Assembly (NCBI GenBank): GCA_963840235.1
Contig: CAWIYC010000002.1
Span: forward strand, 310,001 to 374,000
DNA length: 64,000 nt
Direction: 5' to 3'
From: JBBRHQ01 sp963840235
GTDB lineage: Bacteria; Actinomycetota; Thermoleophilia; Solirubrobacterales; 70-9
The position numbers were made by a program, and so were the translations under genes. Below, piece by piece: positions 15,472 through 23,365 of the stretch (positions are counted from its first letter, which is position 1; every line of letters begins with the position of its first letter). A model generated the notes under the pieces. The model was not told where the DNA came from and made no database searches. It worked only from the letters and a program-made list of their open reading frames with translations.

Positions 15472-16312
15472 TTGACCGAGACCGCTGCCATCGGCGGCCG
15501 CCGCGCCGCGCGCGAGGCGGCCAAGCGCGGGCGTGCCCGCCGCGGTCAGCTGATCGCCGCGGTCTCGACCGTGGTCATCCTCGGTGGCCTCACGGCGCTC
15601 GATCCTGACCAGCTCCGGCTGGCCCAGTGTCCGTGACACGTTCTTCTCCTGGAGTGCGCTCAAGGACACGTTCCCGGACATCCTCAGGGCCTTCTGGCTC
15701 GACATCCGCGTGTTCATGGTCGTCGAGATCACGGTCCTGATCGTCGGCCTCGTCGTCGCTTTGATCCGAACCAGCCGGATGCCTTCGCTGTTCCCGCTGC
15801 GTCTGCTGGCGACCGTCTATACCGACCTGCTGCGAGGAGTGCCGATCATCCTTCTCATCTATCTGATCGGGTTCGGCATCCCCGCCCTTCAGCTGCAGGG
15901 GCTGCCCACCGACCCGGTCATCCTCGGCGGGTTCGCACTGGCGCTCGCCTACGGCGCCTATGTCGCCGAGGTCTACCGGGCCGGAATCGCCTCGGTTCAC
16001 CGCAGCCAGCGCGACGCAGCGCTCGCGATCGGCCTCACGGAGGCGCAGGCGATGCGGCACGTGATCTTGCCGCAGGCTGTGCGGAGGGTCGGCCCGCCGC
16101 TGCTCAATGACTTCATCTCGCTGCAGAAGGACGTCGCCCTGATATCGGTGCTCGGGATCGCCGCCGAGGCCTACCGCGTGGCCCAGATCGACTCCGCCTC
16201 CAGCTTCAACTACACGCCGCTGATCGGCGCCGCGATCCTCTATCTGGCGGTGACGGTGCCGATGGCCCGGATCGTCGACAAGATCGGGGCCACCGGCGAA
16301 GTGCGCTCTTGA
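15472..16312 (+). CDS. Amino-acid ABC transporter permease (apparent frameshift at about 15,601)
   Basis: This is an inner-membrane permease of the His/Glu/Gln type. From a TTG at 15472 the frame encodes a basic N-terminus and the first membrane helix (LIAAVSTVVILGGL). One extra G at about 15601 then moves the coding to the next frame, which continues ILTSSGWPSVRDTF to the stop. Corrected, the protein is about 279 residues. The EAA loop is seen as AALAIGLTEAQAMRHVILPQA. Its stop overlaps the ATPase start. If the frameshift is real, only the segment from 15584 (242 residues, lacking the first helix) could be made. Confidence 0.8.
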
Positions 16313-17060
16313 CCGTCCCCGTGATCGACATTCGGGGTGTGACCAAGGCGTTCATGGAGCGCCAGGTCCTGCGGGGAATCGACCTGACCGTGAATGAACA
16401 CGAGGCGGTTGCGCTGATCGGCGCCTCGGGCTCGGGCAAGTCGACCATGCTGCGCTGCATCGACCTGCTGGAGGAGATCGACGATGGCGACATCTTCCTC
16501 GACGGCGACGTGATCACCGATCCCTCGGTCAACCCGGTGGCGGTTCGCCGGCGGCTCGGAGTCGTCTTCCAGGCATTCAACCTCTTCCCGCACCTGAGCG
16601 TGCTCGACAACGTCGTCCTCGGAGCGACCCGGGCGCAGGGAATGGGGCGGGGCGAGGCGGAGGCCCAGGGCCGCGAGCTGCTCGGCGCGCTTCGGCCTCT
16701 CGGGCCGCGAGGCGGACCGCCCCGACCAGCTCTCCGGCGGCCAGCAGCAGCGGGTCGCGATCGTCCGCGCCTTCGCCTCGCGGCCGCGGGCGCTGCTGCT
16801 CGACGAGGTCACCAGCGCGCTTGACCCGGAGCTGGTCGGCGAGGTCCTGGCGGCGGTCCGCGATCTCAAGGCACGAGGGGGTGACGATGGTGATCGCCAC
16901 CCACGAGATGAGCTTCGCCCGCGAGGTTGCCGACAAGGTCGCCTTCCTCCACGATGGCTCGATCGTCGAGCAGGGGCCACCGGAGCGAATTCTCGCTGAG
17001 CCACAACGACCGGAGACGCAGAGGTTCCTGAGGCGGCTCCTGGCGGCGGGGCGGATCTAG
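16309..17060 (+). pseudogene. Amino-acid ABC transporter ATPase, interrupted by two apparent frameshifts
   Basis: The sequence encodes a polar amino-acid transporter ATPase similar to GlnQ/HisP. Walker A GASGSGKST and the Q-loop VVFQAFNLFPH are in the first frame. After an extra G at about 16684 the frame changes, and LSGGQQQRVAIVRAF (signature) and LLLDEVTSALDPE (Walker B) follow. A further extra G in the run at 16877-16881 shifts again, giving VTMVIATHEMSFAREVADKV and the C-terminus. Correcting both gives about 249 residues with all motifs. The motifs are well preserved, so sequencing error is more likely than decay, but as read the gene is broken. Confidence 0.8.
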
Positions 17061-18838
17061 CTCTCAGGGGCGCATTTCGTAGGCGCCGGCGAGGCCCCGG
17101 ACCTTGGCCCAGACGCTCTCGAAGCGCTGCTCGTCGACGACCGGCTCGCGCACGCTTTCCAGCGCCCAGGCCCGTTGGGCATCCGTGGTCGAGCCCTTGC
17201 CGTGGAGGGCCACGGCATAGGCCGAGAAATCGCGTACGAAGACGTCGAAGATCTGGTCGACGGTGTCGGTTCCAGTCCGCGCAGGGTTGCCTGCTCGCAG
17301 ATCAGCTGGCCGTAGGGGATCAGGGTGAAGAGCTCGCCGAGGGTGAGCAGGAAATCGAGGTCGCGCTGCTGGTCCTCGCTCGGCGGCGCACTCTGCAGCA
17401 GCCGGCAGAGTCCCTCCGCCTGTTCCAGGAACCTGGCGACGTTGGGCAGGGCGGCGAAATCCGCGTAGGCGTTGCGCCAGTCGCCGAAGCGGATCTTCCC
17501 CAGCCCCCGAGCAGGACCCTGGCGGAAGAGGAACCCGTCGTCGGCGTCGTCGTGGCGCTGCGGCGGAGGGCCGAGCTGGCCCGGGTTGAAGAGGTAGTTG
17601 GCCATGAACTTCAGCACCAGCGCCATGTTCACGTGGACTGTCCCCTCGAGCTTCGGCAGCGCCCGGATGTCACGGGCCGCCATCTCGAAGTACATGTCGC
17701 TCTCGAATCCCTTCGCCGCGACCACGTCCCAGAGCAGGTCGATGACCCGCTCTCCCTCGGTCGTCACCTTCATCTTGTTGATCGGGTTGAACAGCAGGTA
17801 GCGACGGTCCTCGGGGCCGGCCGAGCGCATGTAGTCGACCGCCCGCTCGCCGAACAGCTTCATCCCAACGAGCCGGGCGTAAGCATCTGTGAACGCCTGG
17901 CTCACGTGGGGAAAGTCGGTCACCTGGATTCCGTAGAGGACGCGTGCGTCGGCGTGGGTGATCGCTTCGTAGAAGGCATGCTCGGATATCCCGATCGAGG
18001 CGAAGCCGAGGTTGAACTTGCCGATGTTGACCGTGTTCAGGGCCGCGGCAAATGCATCCGGGCCGGTGTGCAGGACGTCGTCTGGGCGCACCGGATAGTC
18101 CTCGAGCTCGAACTGGCTGACGTAGGACTGGGAGTTGACGACGTTGCGGACCAGCCGGTAGGCGGGGTGACCGCTGTCGGCAACGAAGAAGACGTATCCC
18201 TCGCTGCCCTCCATATCGGCGCGGCGAGAGAAGACGGAGACCATCCCCGCCTCGTTGCCGTTGCCGATGTAGTACTTGCCGCCGTTGGCACGGAAACCGC
18301 CGTCGCCGTCCGGGGTGAGGACCATGTCGGTCGAGTAGATGTCTGCCCCGTGCGCGCGCTCGGAGAGGCCGAAGGCGAAGATCGCGCCCTGATCGAGCAA
18401 CTCGGCAGCTCGTCGGCGCGCTGTCTCGTTGTCGGACTGGAAGATCGGCCCCAGGCCCAGGATCGAGACCTGCCATGTGTACCAGTAGGCGAGGCCGTAG
18501 AAGGCCGTGATCTCGTTGAAGGCGCAGATGCGATTGGTGTCCCAGCGCTTGGCGGGGTCGCCACCCGCGTCGCGAGACGGTGTCAGCAGGGTCGCAAAGA
18601 CCTTGTTCTCCTTGACGAACTCGAGGAAGTCGGCGTACCAGACGTGGTCCCGGTCGTGCTGCTTCAGGACCCTCTTTCCGCGCGACTCGAAGAAATCGAT
18701 CGTCGCCAGCATCAACCGTCGCGACTCAGGATCGAGGTGGGTCGGGTCGTAGCTCGCCGGGTTTAGGAGGACACCGTCCCCGGGGGCCGCGCCCGGCGCC
18801 TCGCCTGCCGTTGCGGGTCGCTGCTCGACGCTCGCCAT
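17057..18838 (-). CDS. Acyl-CoA dehydrogenase/oxidase family protein (C-terminal frameshift at about 17,273)
   Basis: This is an FAD enzyme that oxidises acyl-CoA thioesters at C2-C3. The 593-residue frame contains the acyl-CoA dehydrogenase middle-domain motif FAFGLSERAHGADIYSTD near residue 155 and GGKYYIGNGNEAGMVSVFSRR near 187, followed by a long helical C-terminal part as in acyl-CoA oxidases. The last about 70 residues are abnormal Ser/Arg/Pro-rich sequence. Adding one base near 17273 restores a normal helical end (DTVDQIFDVFVRDFSAYAV...) with a stop at 17064 and about 591 residues. It is divergent from a cytochrome P450 and ends against the ABC ATPase. Confidence 0.82.
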   Translation of the reverse strand: MASVEQRPATAGEAPGAAPGDGVLLNPASYDPTHLDPESRRLMLATIDFFESRGKRVLKQHDRDHVWYADFLEFVKENKVFATLLTPSRDAGGDPAKRWDTNRICAFNEITAFYGLAYWYTWQVSILGLGPIFQSDNETARRRAAELLDQGAIFAFGLSERAHGADIYSTDMVLTPDGDGGFRANGGKYYIGNGNEAGMVSVFSRRADMEGSEGYVFFVADSGHPAYRLVRNVVNSQSYVSQFELEDYPVRPDDVLHTGPDAFAAALNTVNIGKFNLGFASIGISEHAFYEAITHADARVLYGIQVTDFPHVSQAFTDAYARLVGMKLFGERAVDYMRSAGPEDRRYLLFNPINKMKVTTEGERVIDLLWDVVAAKGFESDMYFEMAARDIRALPKLEGTVHVNMALVLKFMANYLFNPGQLGPPPQRHDDADDGFLFRQGPARGLGKIRFGDWRNAYADFAALPNVARFLEQAEGLCRLLQSAPPSEDQQRDLDFLLTLGELFTLIPYGQLICEQATLRGLEPTPSTRSSTSSYAISRPMPWPSTARARPRMPNGPGRWKACASRSSTSSASRASGPRSGASPAPTKCAPES

Positions 18839-18916
18839 CTCACCACTCCTTCCGCTTCGATCCTCGTCGCGCCGGCCCCTGTCTCGGGCGCAGGACCCCG
18901 GACTCTACGTGCCTGT

Positions 18917-18940
18917 GTGCCCAACGGCACATCTGGGCAC
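18917..18940. promoter_or_regulatory. Operator-like inverted repeat between the acyl-CoA dehydrogenase and P450 genes
   Basis: GTGCCCA (18917-18923) and TGGGCAC (18934-18940) form a perfect 7-bp inverted repeat with a 10-bp spacer. It lies in the 127-bp divergent intergenic region, just before the TAGGCT box of the P450. The half-sites are about 1.6 helical turns apart, fitting a dimeric repressor. The regulator is not identified. Confidence 0.4.
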
Positions 18941-18965
18941 GACCGCTTGCCGTAGGCTCGAAATG

Positions 18966-20279
18966 ATGCCTGCGGCTCTTCCACCCGGACCACGCCTGCC
19001 GAGCGCGATCCAGACGGTCGGCTGGTGGTCGCGTCCGATCCCCTTCCTCGAGCGCTGCCGCGCCCGCTACGGCAGGCGATTCACGATTCGCCTGCTGGCG
19101 ACGCCGCCGTTCGTGATGCTCTCCGACCCCGAGGAGATCAAGCAGGTGTTCACCTCCCCGGCCGAGGTCCTGCACCCCGGCGAAGGCGCGCGGATCCTCG
19201 AGCCGATCGTCGGCAGCCACTCGGTGATCCTCCTCGACGAGGGCCAGCACCTCGAGCAGCGAAAGCTGATCCTCGGCGCCTTCCACGGCGAGCGGATGGA
19301 GCGGTTGAGGGGCCTGATGGACGAGGTCGCCCGCAGCGAGGTGGAGGGCTGGCCGCGCGGCGAGCGGGTGTCGCTGCACCCGCGCCTGCAGGCGCTGACC
19401 CTTGAGGTGATCCTCCGTGCCGTCTTCGGCCTCGAGCGGGGGGATCGGCTCGAGTCCCTGCGCGCGCGGCTTACCGCGATCCTCGCGTTCGGGTCCAACC
19501 CCGTTTCCATGCTGCCGCCGCTCCAGCGCCTGCTGGGCGGGCACGGCCGCTGGAAGCGCTTCGACGACCTCAGCCGCGAGACAGACGAGATTCTCGCCGG
19601 GCTGATCGACGAGCGCCGCGCCTCCGGGGTCGCCGGCGATGACGTGATGACGATGCTGCTCGAGGCGCGCCACGAGGACGGTTCCGAGATGTCGCGCGAC
19701 GAGATCCGCGACGAGCTGATGACGCTGTTGGTCGCGGGCCACGAGACCACGGCCTCCGAGCTGGCCTGGTGCTTTGACCGGCTCTCGCACGAGCCCCGGG
19801 TTCTCGAGCGCCTGGTGGGGGAGATCGACGGCGACGAGGGCGAGGAGTTCCTGACCGCCACCGTGCAGGAGACCCTGCGACGGCGTCCGGTGCTGCCGAA
19901 CTCGGCGCCGCGCTTCGTCAAGGCCCCGATCGAGGTCGGGGGCTGGTCCTATCCCGCCGGCGTCTGCCTGGTGCCCAACGCCTATCTGGTCCAGCACGAC
20001 CCGGAGATCTACCCGGATCCATACTCGTTCCGGCCCGAGCGCTTCCTCGGCCAGCCCCCAGGGACATACACCTGGATCCCCTTCGGCGGCGGGCGCCGGC
20101 GATGCATCGGCGCCAACTTCGCCATGCTGGAGATGCGGATAGTGCTGCGCACCGTGCTCGCCGCCAACGAGTTGATCGCGGCGGAGGGGGCCACCGAGGT
20201 CGCCCGCCGCCGCGCGATCACGATCAGCCCGGCGCGAGGAGCCGAGGTCGTGCTCGAGCGACGCCCGGTCGTGGCTTAG
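18966..20279 (+). CDS. Cytochrome P450
   Basis: This is a haem-thiolate monooxygenase of 437 residues. The I-helix oxygen-activating motif LLVAGHETTASELAW is near residue 255, the K-helix ETLRRRP near 302, and the haem-ligand loop FGGGRRRCIG, with its cysteine, near 376-385. Two ATGs (18963 and 18966) are in frame; the second lies 7 bases after TAGGCT, which suits a leaderless transcript. The substrate is unknown. The divergent acyl-CoA dehydrogenase suggests fatty-acid or lipid oxidation. No ferredoxin or reductase gene is adjacent. Confidence 0.93.
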   Translation: MPAALPPGPRLPSAIQTVGWWSRPIPFLERCRARYGRRFTIRLLATPPFVMLSDPEEIKQVFTSPAEVLHPGEGARILEPIVGSHSVILLDEGQHLEQRKLILGAFHGERMERLRGLMDEVARSEVEGWPRGERVSLHPRLQALTLEVILRAVFGLERGDRLESLRARLTAILAFGSNPVSMLPPLQRLLGGHGRWKRFDDLSRETDEILAGLIDERRASGVAGDDVMTMLLEARHEDGSEMSRDEIRDELMTLLVAGHETTASELAWCFDRLSHEPRVLERLVGEIDGDEGEEFLTATVQETLRRRPVLPNSAPRFVKAPIEVGGWSYPAGVCLVPNAYLVQHDPEIYPDPYSFRPERFLGQPPGTYTWIPFGGGRRRCIGANFAMLEMRIVLRTVLAANELIAAEGATEVARRRAITISPARGAEVVLERRPVVA

Positions 20280-21295
20280 GCGCCCGGCGCGGGCTCCGGC
20301 CCTGGGCGCTCCAGTGCCGACCACGGGGCGGGGTTGACAGTCGGCTCGATATAGAGCACCTCAGAGTCGCTCATTCGGTCCTCCCAGCCGCGGCGGCGCT
20401 CGTTGTAGAGGACTCCGAGGAAGCCGATACCGAGGGTGACGACCGAGAGGCCGAGACCGACAAGGCGTTTGATCCCCTGGCCCAGGCGCATCCGCCGCTC
20501 CCCGTGGGAGTCGAGCCTGATACGGATGAAGCGCATCCCCGGTGTCTGGCCCGCCAGCGTCCAGAAGACCAGAAGGTAGACGGCCCCCAGCACCAGCCAG
20601 ACCCCGGCGCCGAGCACCAGCGCCTGTTCGGATGCACCGTCGGAATTGCCGCTGAAAGCTGACGCGATCAGGGCAACGATGGCGGCGATGGCGGAGAAGG
20701 AGAGGTTGACGACCACCAGGTCGATGCCGATTGCGAGGGCGCGGCTGATCAGGCCCGCGTTGCCGGAGGGCGCGGCGCGGGGCGTCCTGAAGACGATCCG
20801 GCGCGCGATCCGCTCGACCGTGCCGTCGACGCGGTGAGCGAAGCGGGCGATCTGGCGGCCGATGTCGGAGATCAGCCCGACGCCCTGGGCCGCGACCGCG
20901 GCGCGGACCTCGGGCGCCTCAGCGATCCGCTCGACCAGTTGCTGCGCCTCATCGCTCGCCAGAAGGCGCCGCCAGACTTCGTCGACGAGCTCGCTGTCTA
21001 GCGCCTCGAGCAGCGCCCGCTTCAGCGCCTCGCTTTCGAGCGCCTCCTGGACGGCCTGCTCGACGGCGGGCCCCTGCAGGACCCGGGAGAGCGCCCGCTC
21101 GACGGCCTCGCTCTCGACCGCGGCGACGATCGCCTCCTCGGTCGCGACCTCGACCGCCCGGTCGACCCCGGTCGCCCCGGCGACCGTCTGGGCCCCGCGA
21201 ACGCCGGCGCCGAGGAGGCGGGCGGGTAGCGGTAGCGGCCGCTCCGGCCGGCGACCGCCGGGTTGGGGCGCCGTCGGGTCTGGGCCGTCAGCCAT
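20276..21295 (-). CDS. RDD-family membrane protein
   Basis: This 339-residue protein has a cytoplasmic, mainly helical N-terminal half with repeated short Glu/Ala/Leu units (VEVATEEAIVAAVESEAVERAL, VQEALESEALKRAL). It is followed by an RDD membrane domain from about residue 185 (ISRALAIGIDLVVVN) with three to four helices and the conserved GMRFIRIRL segment. RDD proteins are thought to act in transport or as membrane anchors. The ATG at 21295 is chosen over one 27 bases upstream because it follows a normal spacing and lacks an Arg-rich leader. The gene overlaps the P450 stop by 4 bases. Confidence 0.82.
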   Translation of the reverse strand: MADGPDPTAPQPGGRRPERPLPLPARLLGAGVRGAQTVAGATGVDRAVEVATEEAIVAAVESEAVERALSRVLQGPAVEQAVQEALESEALKRALLEALDSELVDEVWRRLLASDEAQQLVERIAEAPEVRAAVAAQGVGLISDIGRQIARFAHRVDGTVERIARRIVFRTPRAAPSGNAGLISRALAIGIDLVVVNLSFSAIAAIVALIASAFSGNSDGASEQALVLGAGVWLVLGAVYLLVFWTLAGQTPGMRFIRIRLDSHGERRMRLGQGIKRLVGLGLSVVTLGIGFLGVLYNERRRGWEDRMSDSEVLYIEPTVNPAPWSALERPGPEPAPGA

Positions 21296-21465
21296 TGCGT
21301 CGCGAGTGTAACGGCGTCGCAACCCGCCGGCCGAGCTTCACTTTCCTCCGAATCTCGGGGCGGAGGTTGCGCTCGGCCGCCGGCGGGTTGCACGAGCGCA
21401 TTCAGGACGGGGGAGGGGATGGCGGCGTCCGTGCCTGAGGTTGTGACGATGGTTGCTTGAACCCA

Positions 21466-21489
21466 CTTGTGTGATCAGGGACACACAAG
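21466..21489. promoter_or_regulatory. CRP-like palindrome upstream of the Rpf-like gene
   Basis: CTTGTGTG and CACACAAG form a perfect 8-bp inverted repeat with 8 bases between. The core TGTGA-N6-ACACA differs by one base from the CRP-family consensus TGTGA-N6-TCACA. The same arms occur upstream of the M23 peptidase at 29594. In Mycobacterium tuberculosis the CRP protein Rv3676 activates rpfA, so the position is suggestive. Confidence 0.45.
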
Positions 21490-21724
21490 CGCAACACCCT
21501 GCCCTGGCAGGGTTCCCTCCCTTACACGGAACAGACCCCGGCAGGCGCCGGCCATTGCCCGACCAGCGGGCGGCGGCGCTCCAAACCACTCCCGCCGGGG
21601 CCATGGAGTCCGGAAAGTCGCCCTTTGCCTCGCAGCTCCCGTTCGCGAGGCCGACACGCGGCCGTCAGCGCGCCGGATGCGCGCGGACGACCGGGCATCG
21701 ACGCACGAACGGAGGTTGTTCGCA
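21490..21724 (+). other. Long leader before the Rpf-like gene, no recognised element
   Basis: These 235 bases separate the palindrome from the start codon. A small ACCCTGCC/AGGGT hairpin is near 21498, and GGAGG precedes the ATG by about 9 bases. The conserved motifs of the c-di-AMP (ydaO) riboswitch, which controls rpf genes in some actinobacteria, are not visible. Confidence 0.3.
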
Positions 21725-22219
21725 ATGTTGAAGATGAGCGTTTCCAGAATCGGAGTCACGATCGCCGCCCTGGTGGGCATCGCCTGCCCGGCGGCGGCAT
21801 TGGCAGCAGCCGGCGGAGGCGAGGCAGAGTTCGGTGTCTCGCCGGCGAAGCCGGTCCGGATGCCGGCGCTCGAGCGACCGGCCAAGCACCTGCGCAAGAC
21901 GATCGAGGTCCAGGTCGATCAGATCCGCGCCGAGCGACGCACCCGGCTGCGGAAGCAGCGCCGCGAGGCATTCGCGACCCTCCCCGGGGGCGTCTCGCAG
22001 GCGACGCTCGACTCGATCGGCGCGTGCGAGTCCGGCGGCGATCCGACGGTGGTCGACGCCTCGGGCACTTACCGTGGCAAGTACCAGTTCGACTTCGGCA
22101 CCTGGGCGTCGGTCGGCGGCAGCGGCGATCCCGCCGCCGCCCCCGAGGCCGAGCAGGACTACCGGGCGGCGCTGCTCTACTCGCGCTCGGGCTCGAGTCC
22201 CTGGCCGATCTGCGGGTAG
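21725..22219 (+). CDS. Resuscitation-promoting-factor-like secreted transglycosylase
   Basis: This is a secreted muralytic protein of 164 residues with a signal peptide (residues 1-30), a basic helical linker, and a C-terminal Rpf-type domain. The domain begins SQATLDSIGACESGGDP; the glutamate in CESGG is the catalytic residue. YRGKYQFDFGTW and the closing SPWPICG cysteine follow the usual fold with its disulfide. Rpf enzymes cleave peptidoglycan and allow growth resumption. The ATG at 21725 has GGAGG upstream and a clean signal peptide; a longer upstream frame is not supported. Confidence 0.88.
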   Translation: MLKMSVSRIGVTIAALVGIACPAAALAAAGGGEAEFGVSPAKPVRMPALERPAKHLRKTIEVQVDQIRAERRTRLRKQRREAFATLPGGVSQATLDSIGACESGGDPTVVDASGTYRGKYQFDFGTWASVGGSGDPAAAPEAEQDYRAALLYSRSGSSPWPICG

Positions 22220-22250
22220 GGGCAATCGGACGGCGGCCGACGGCGATCGG

Positions 22251-22973
22251 TTAGGCGGCGTCGTCCGGCTCGGCGCCGAGGAGCGCCTCGCGGAACACGC
22301 GAGCCTCCTCGGCGAAGAGCGGGCCGAAGCTCTGCTCGCGGTCAAGCAGGATCCGGCGCTTGGTCTCGAGCGTCGCCGCGCGCGGCGCAGCCGCGATCCC
22401 GGCCGCCACCTCGAGCGAGCGCCCGAGAGCCTCGCCGTCGGCGACAACCTCGTTGACAACGCCCAGTCGAATCGCCTCCTCGGAGCCGAAGGTGCGGCCG
22501 CTGAGTGAGACCTCGGCAGCCTGCCCGGGTCCAAGCACGGCCCGCGCCGAGGCGTAGGAGGGCGGGATTCCGCGCGGCAGCTCCGGAAAGCCGAAGGTGG
22601 CCGAGGCCGCGGCGATGCGGATGTCGCAAAGCAGCGCCAGGGCGAAGCCGCCCGCCAGCGCCGGGCCGTTGACCGCCGCGACCACGGGCCGTGGGCATGA
22701 CCCGATTGCCTCGAAGGCGCCGGTCGAGGTCTCGACCAACCGGCGCTTGTGGTCGGCCTCGCCGCCGAACTCGGACACGTCCATGCCGGCACAGAAGGCC
22801 GGGCCCGCACCGGTGAAGACGATGCAGCCGACGCCCTCGTCGTCGCCCAGCGCTCCGAAGGCGTCCCCCAGCTCCACCCTGAGGTCGATCGAGAGCGCGT
22901 TCCGCTTCTCGGGCCGCTGCAGCGTCACCAGCGCAACGTCGTCGCGCCGCTCGATCGACAGAAGCCCGGCCAC
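22251..22973 (-). CDS. Enoyl-CoA hydratase/isomerase family protein
   Basis: This 240-residue crotonase-fold protein probably acts in fatty-acid or related acyl-CoA metabolism. Oxyanion-hole segments are visible: RNALSIDLRVEL near residue 25, GPAFCAGMDVSEF near 58, and AAVNGPALAGGFALALLCDIRIA near 97. The expected glutamate pair is partly replaced (ELPRGIPP), so the exact reaction is uncertain. It converges on the Rpf-like gene and is followed upstream by a repeat-bearing intergenic region. Confidence 0.88.
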   Translation of the reverse strand: MAGLLSIERRDDVALVTLQRPEKRNALSIDLRVELGDAFGALGDDEGVGCIVFTGAGPAFCAGMDVSEFGGEADHKRRLVETSTGAFEAIGSCPRPVVAAVNGPALAGGFALALLCDIRIAAASATFGFPELPRGIPPSYASARAVLGPGQAAEVSLSGRTFGSEEAIRLGVVNEVVADGEALGRSLEVAAGIAAAPRAATLETKRRILLDREQSFGPLFAEEARVFREALLGAEPDDAA

Positions 22974-23038
22974 CGACCCACTCTAACGCCGCGCCCACGG
23001 GCAGAGGCATCCCCGTTAAGGCTCATGGCCCGGGCCAC

Positions 23039-23126
23039 GGGTCCTGTCACGGCATGGGGCCCACCACCACTCGGCTGGACGCCGAGCGGCGGTCCGTCCC
23101 ATGCCGCACCACCCGTGGCAGAGGCC
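23039..23126 (+). repeat. Structured repeat, copy 1
   Basis: This copy begins with GGGTCCTGTCACG, then ATGGGGCCCACCA, a central hairpin with CTCGGC/GCCGAG stem, then GTCCCATGCC and ACCACCCG. It shares these flanks with the copies at 23204 (minus strand) and 37253. The central stem differs in sequence but keeps pairing. It lies in a 392-bp stretch with no gene. Confidence 0.7.
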
Positions 23127-23203
23127 ACAACTCAGAGCGGGCCGGCATCCGTGAAGTCGCTCCGCGTCCGAGCGGGTGCGTTGGTCCCGCAAGCGCAACG
23201 AAT

Positions 23204-23299
23204 GGCTCGCCCGGCGGGTGGCATGGGATGGGAGGACCCATTCCCGAGCACCCTCCGTGGAGCGCAGGGAATGGCGGGTCCCATCCCATGACAGGACCC
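23204..23299 (-). repeat. Structured repeat, copy 2 (inverted to copy 1)
   Basis: Read on the minus strand it starts GGGTCCTGTCATGGG and continues ATGGGACCCGCCA. The central hairpin is CCATTCCC/GGGAATGG, and the end is CCCATCCCATGCCACCCG. It faces copy 1, and the two fill most of the gap between the enoyl-CoA hydratase and MMPL genes. Confidence 0.7.
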
Positions 23300-23365
23300 G
23301 CCGGCCCGGGCGATCCGGCCCTTGACAGAACCGCCGGGCCGCAATGGTGTGGCCCTCGGCGGGGC

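Noticed and set aside
21490..21724. c-di-AMP (ydaO) riboswitch before the Rpf-like gene
   Set aside because: This riboswitch controls rpf genes in some actinobacteria, but its conserved blocks are not present in the leader.
23039..23299. Insertion sequence bounded by the inverted repeat pair
   Set aside because: The 77-bp interior has no transposase or open frame of note.
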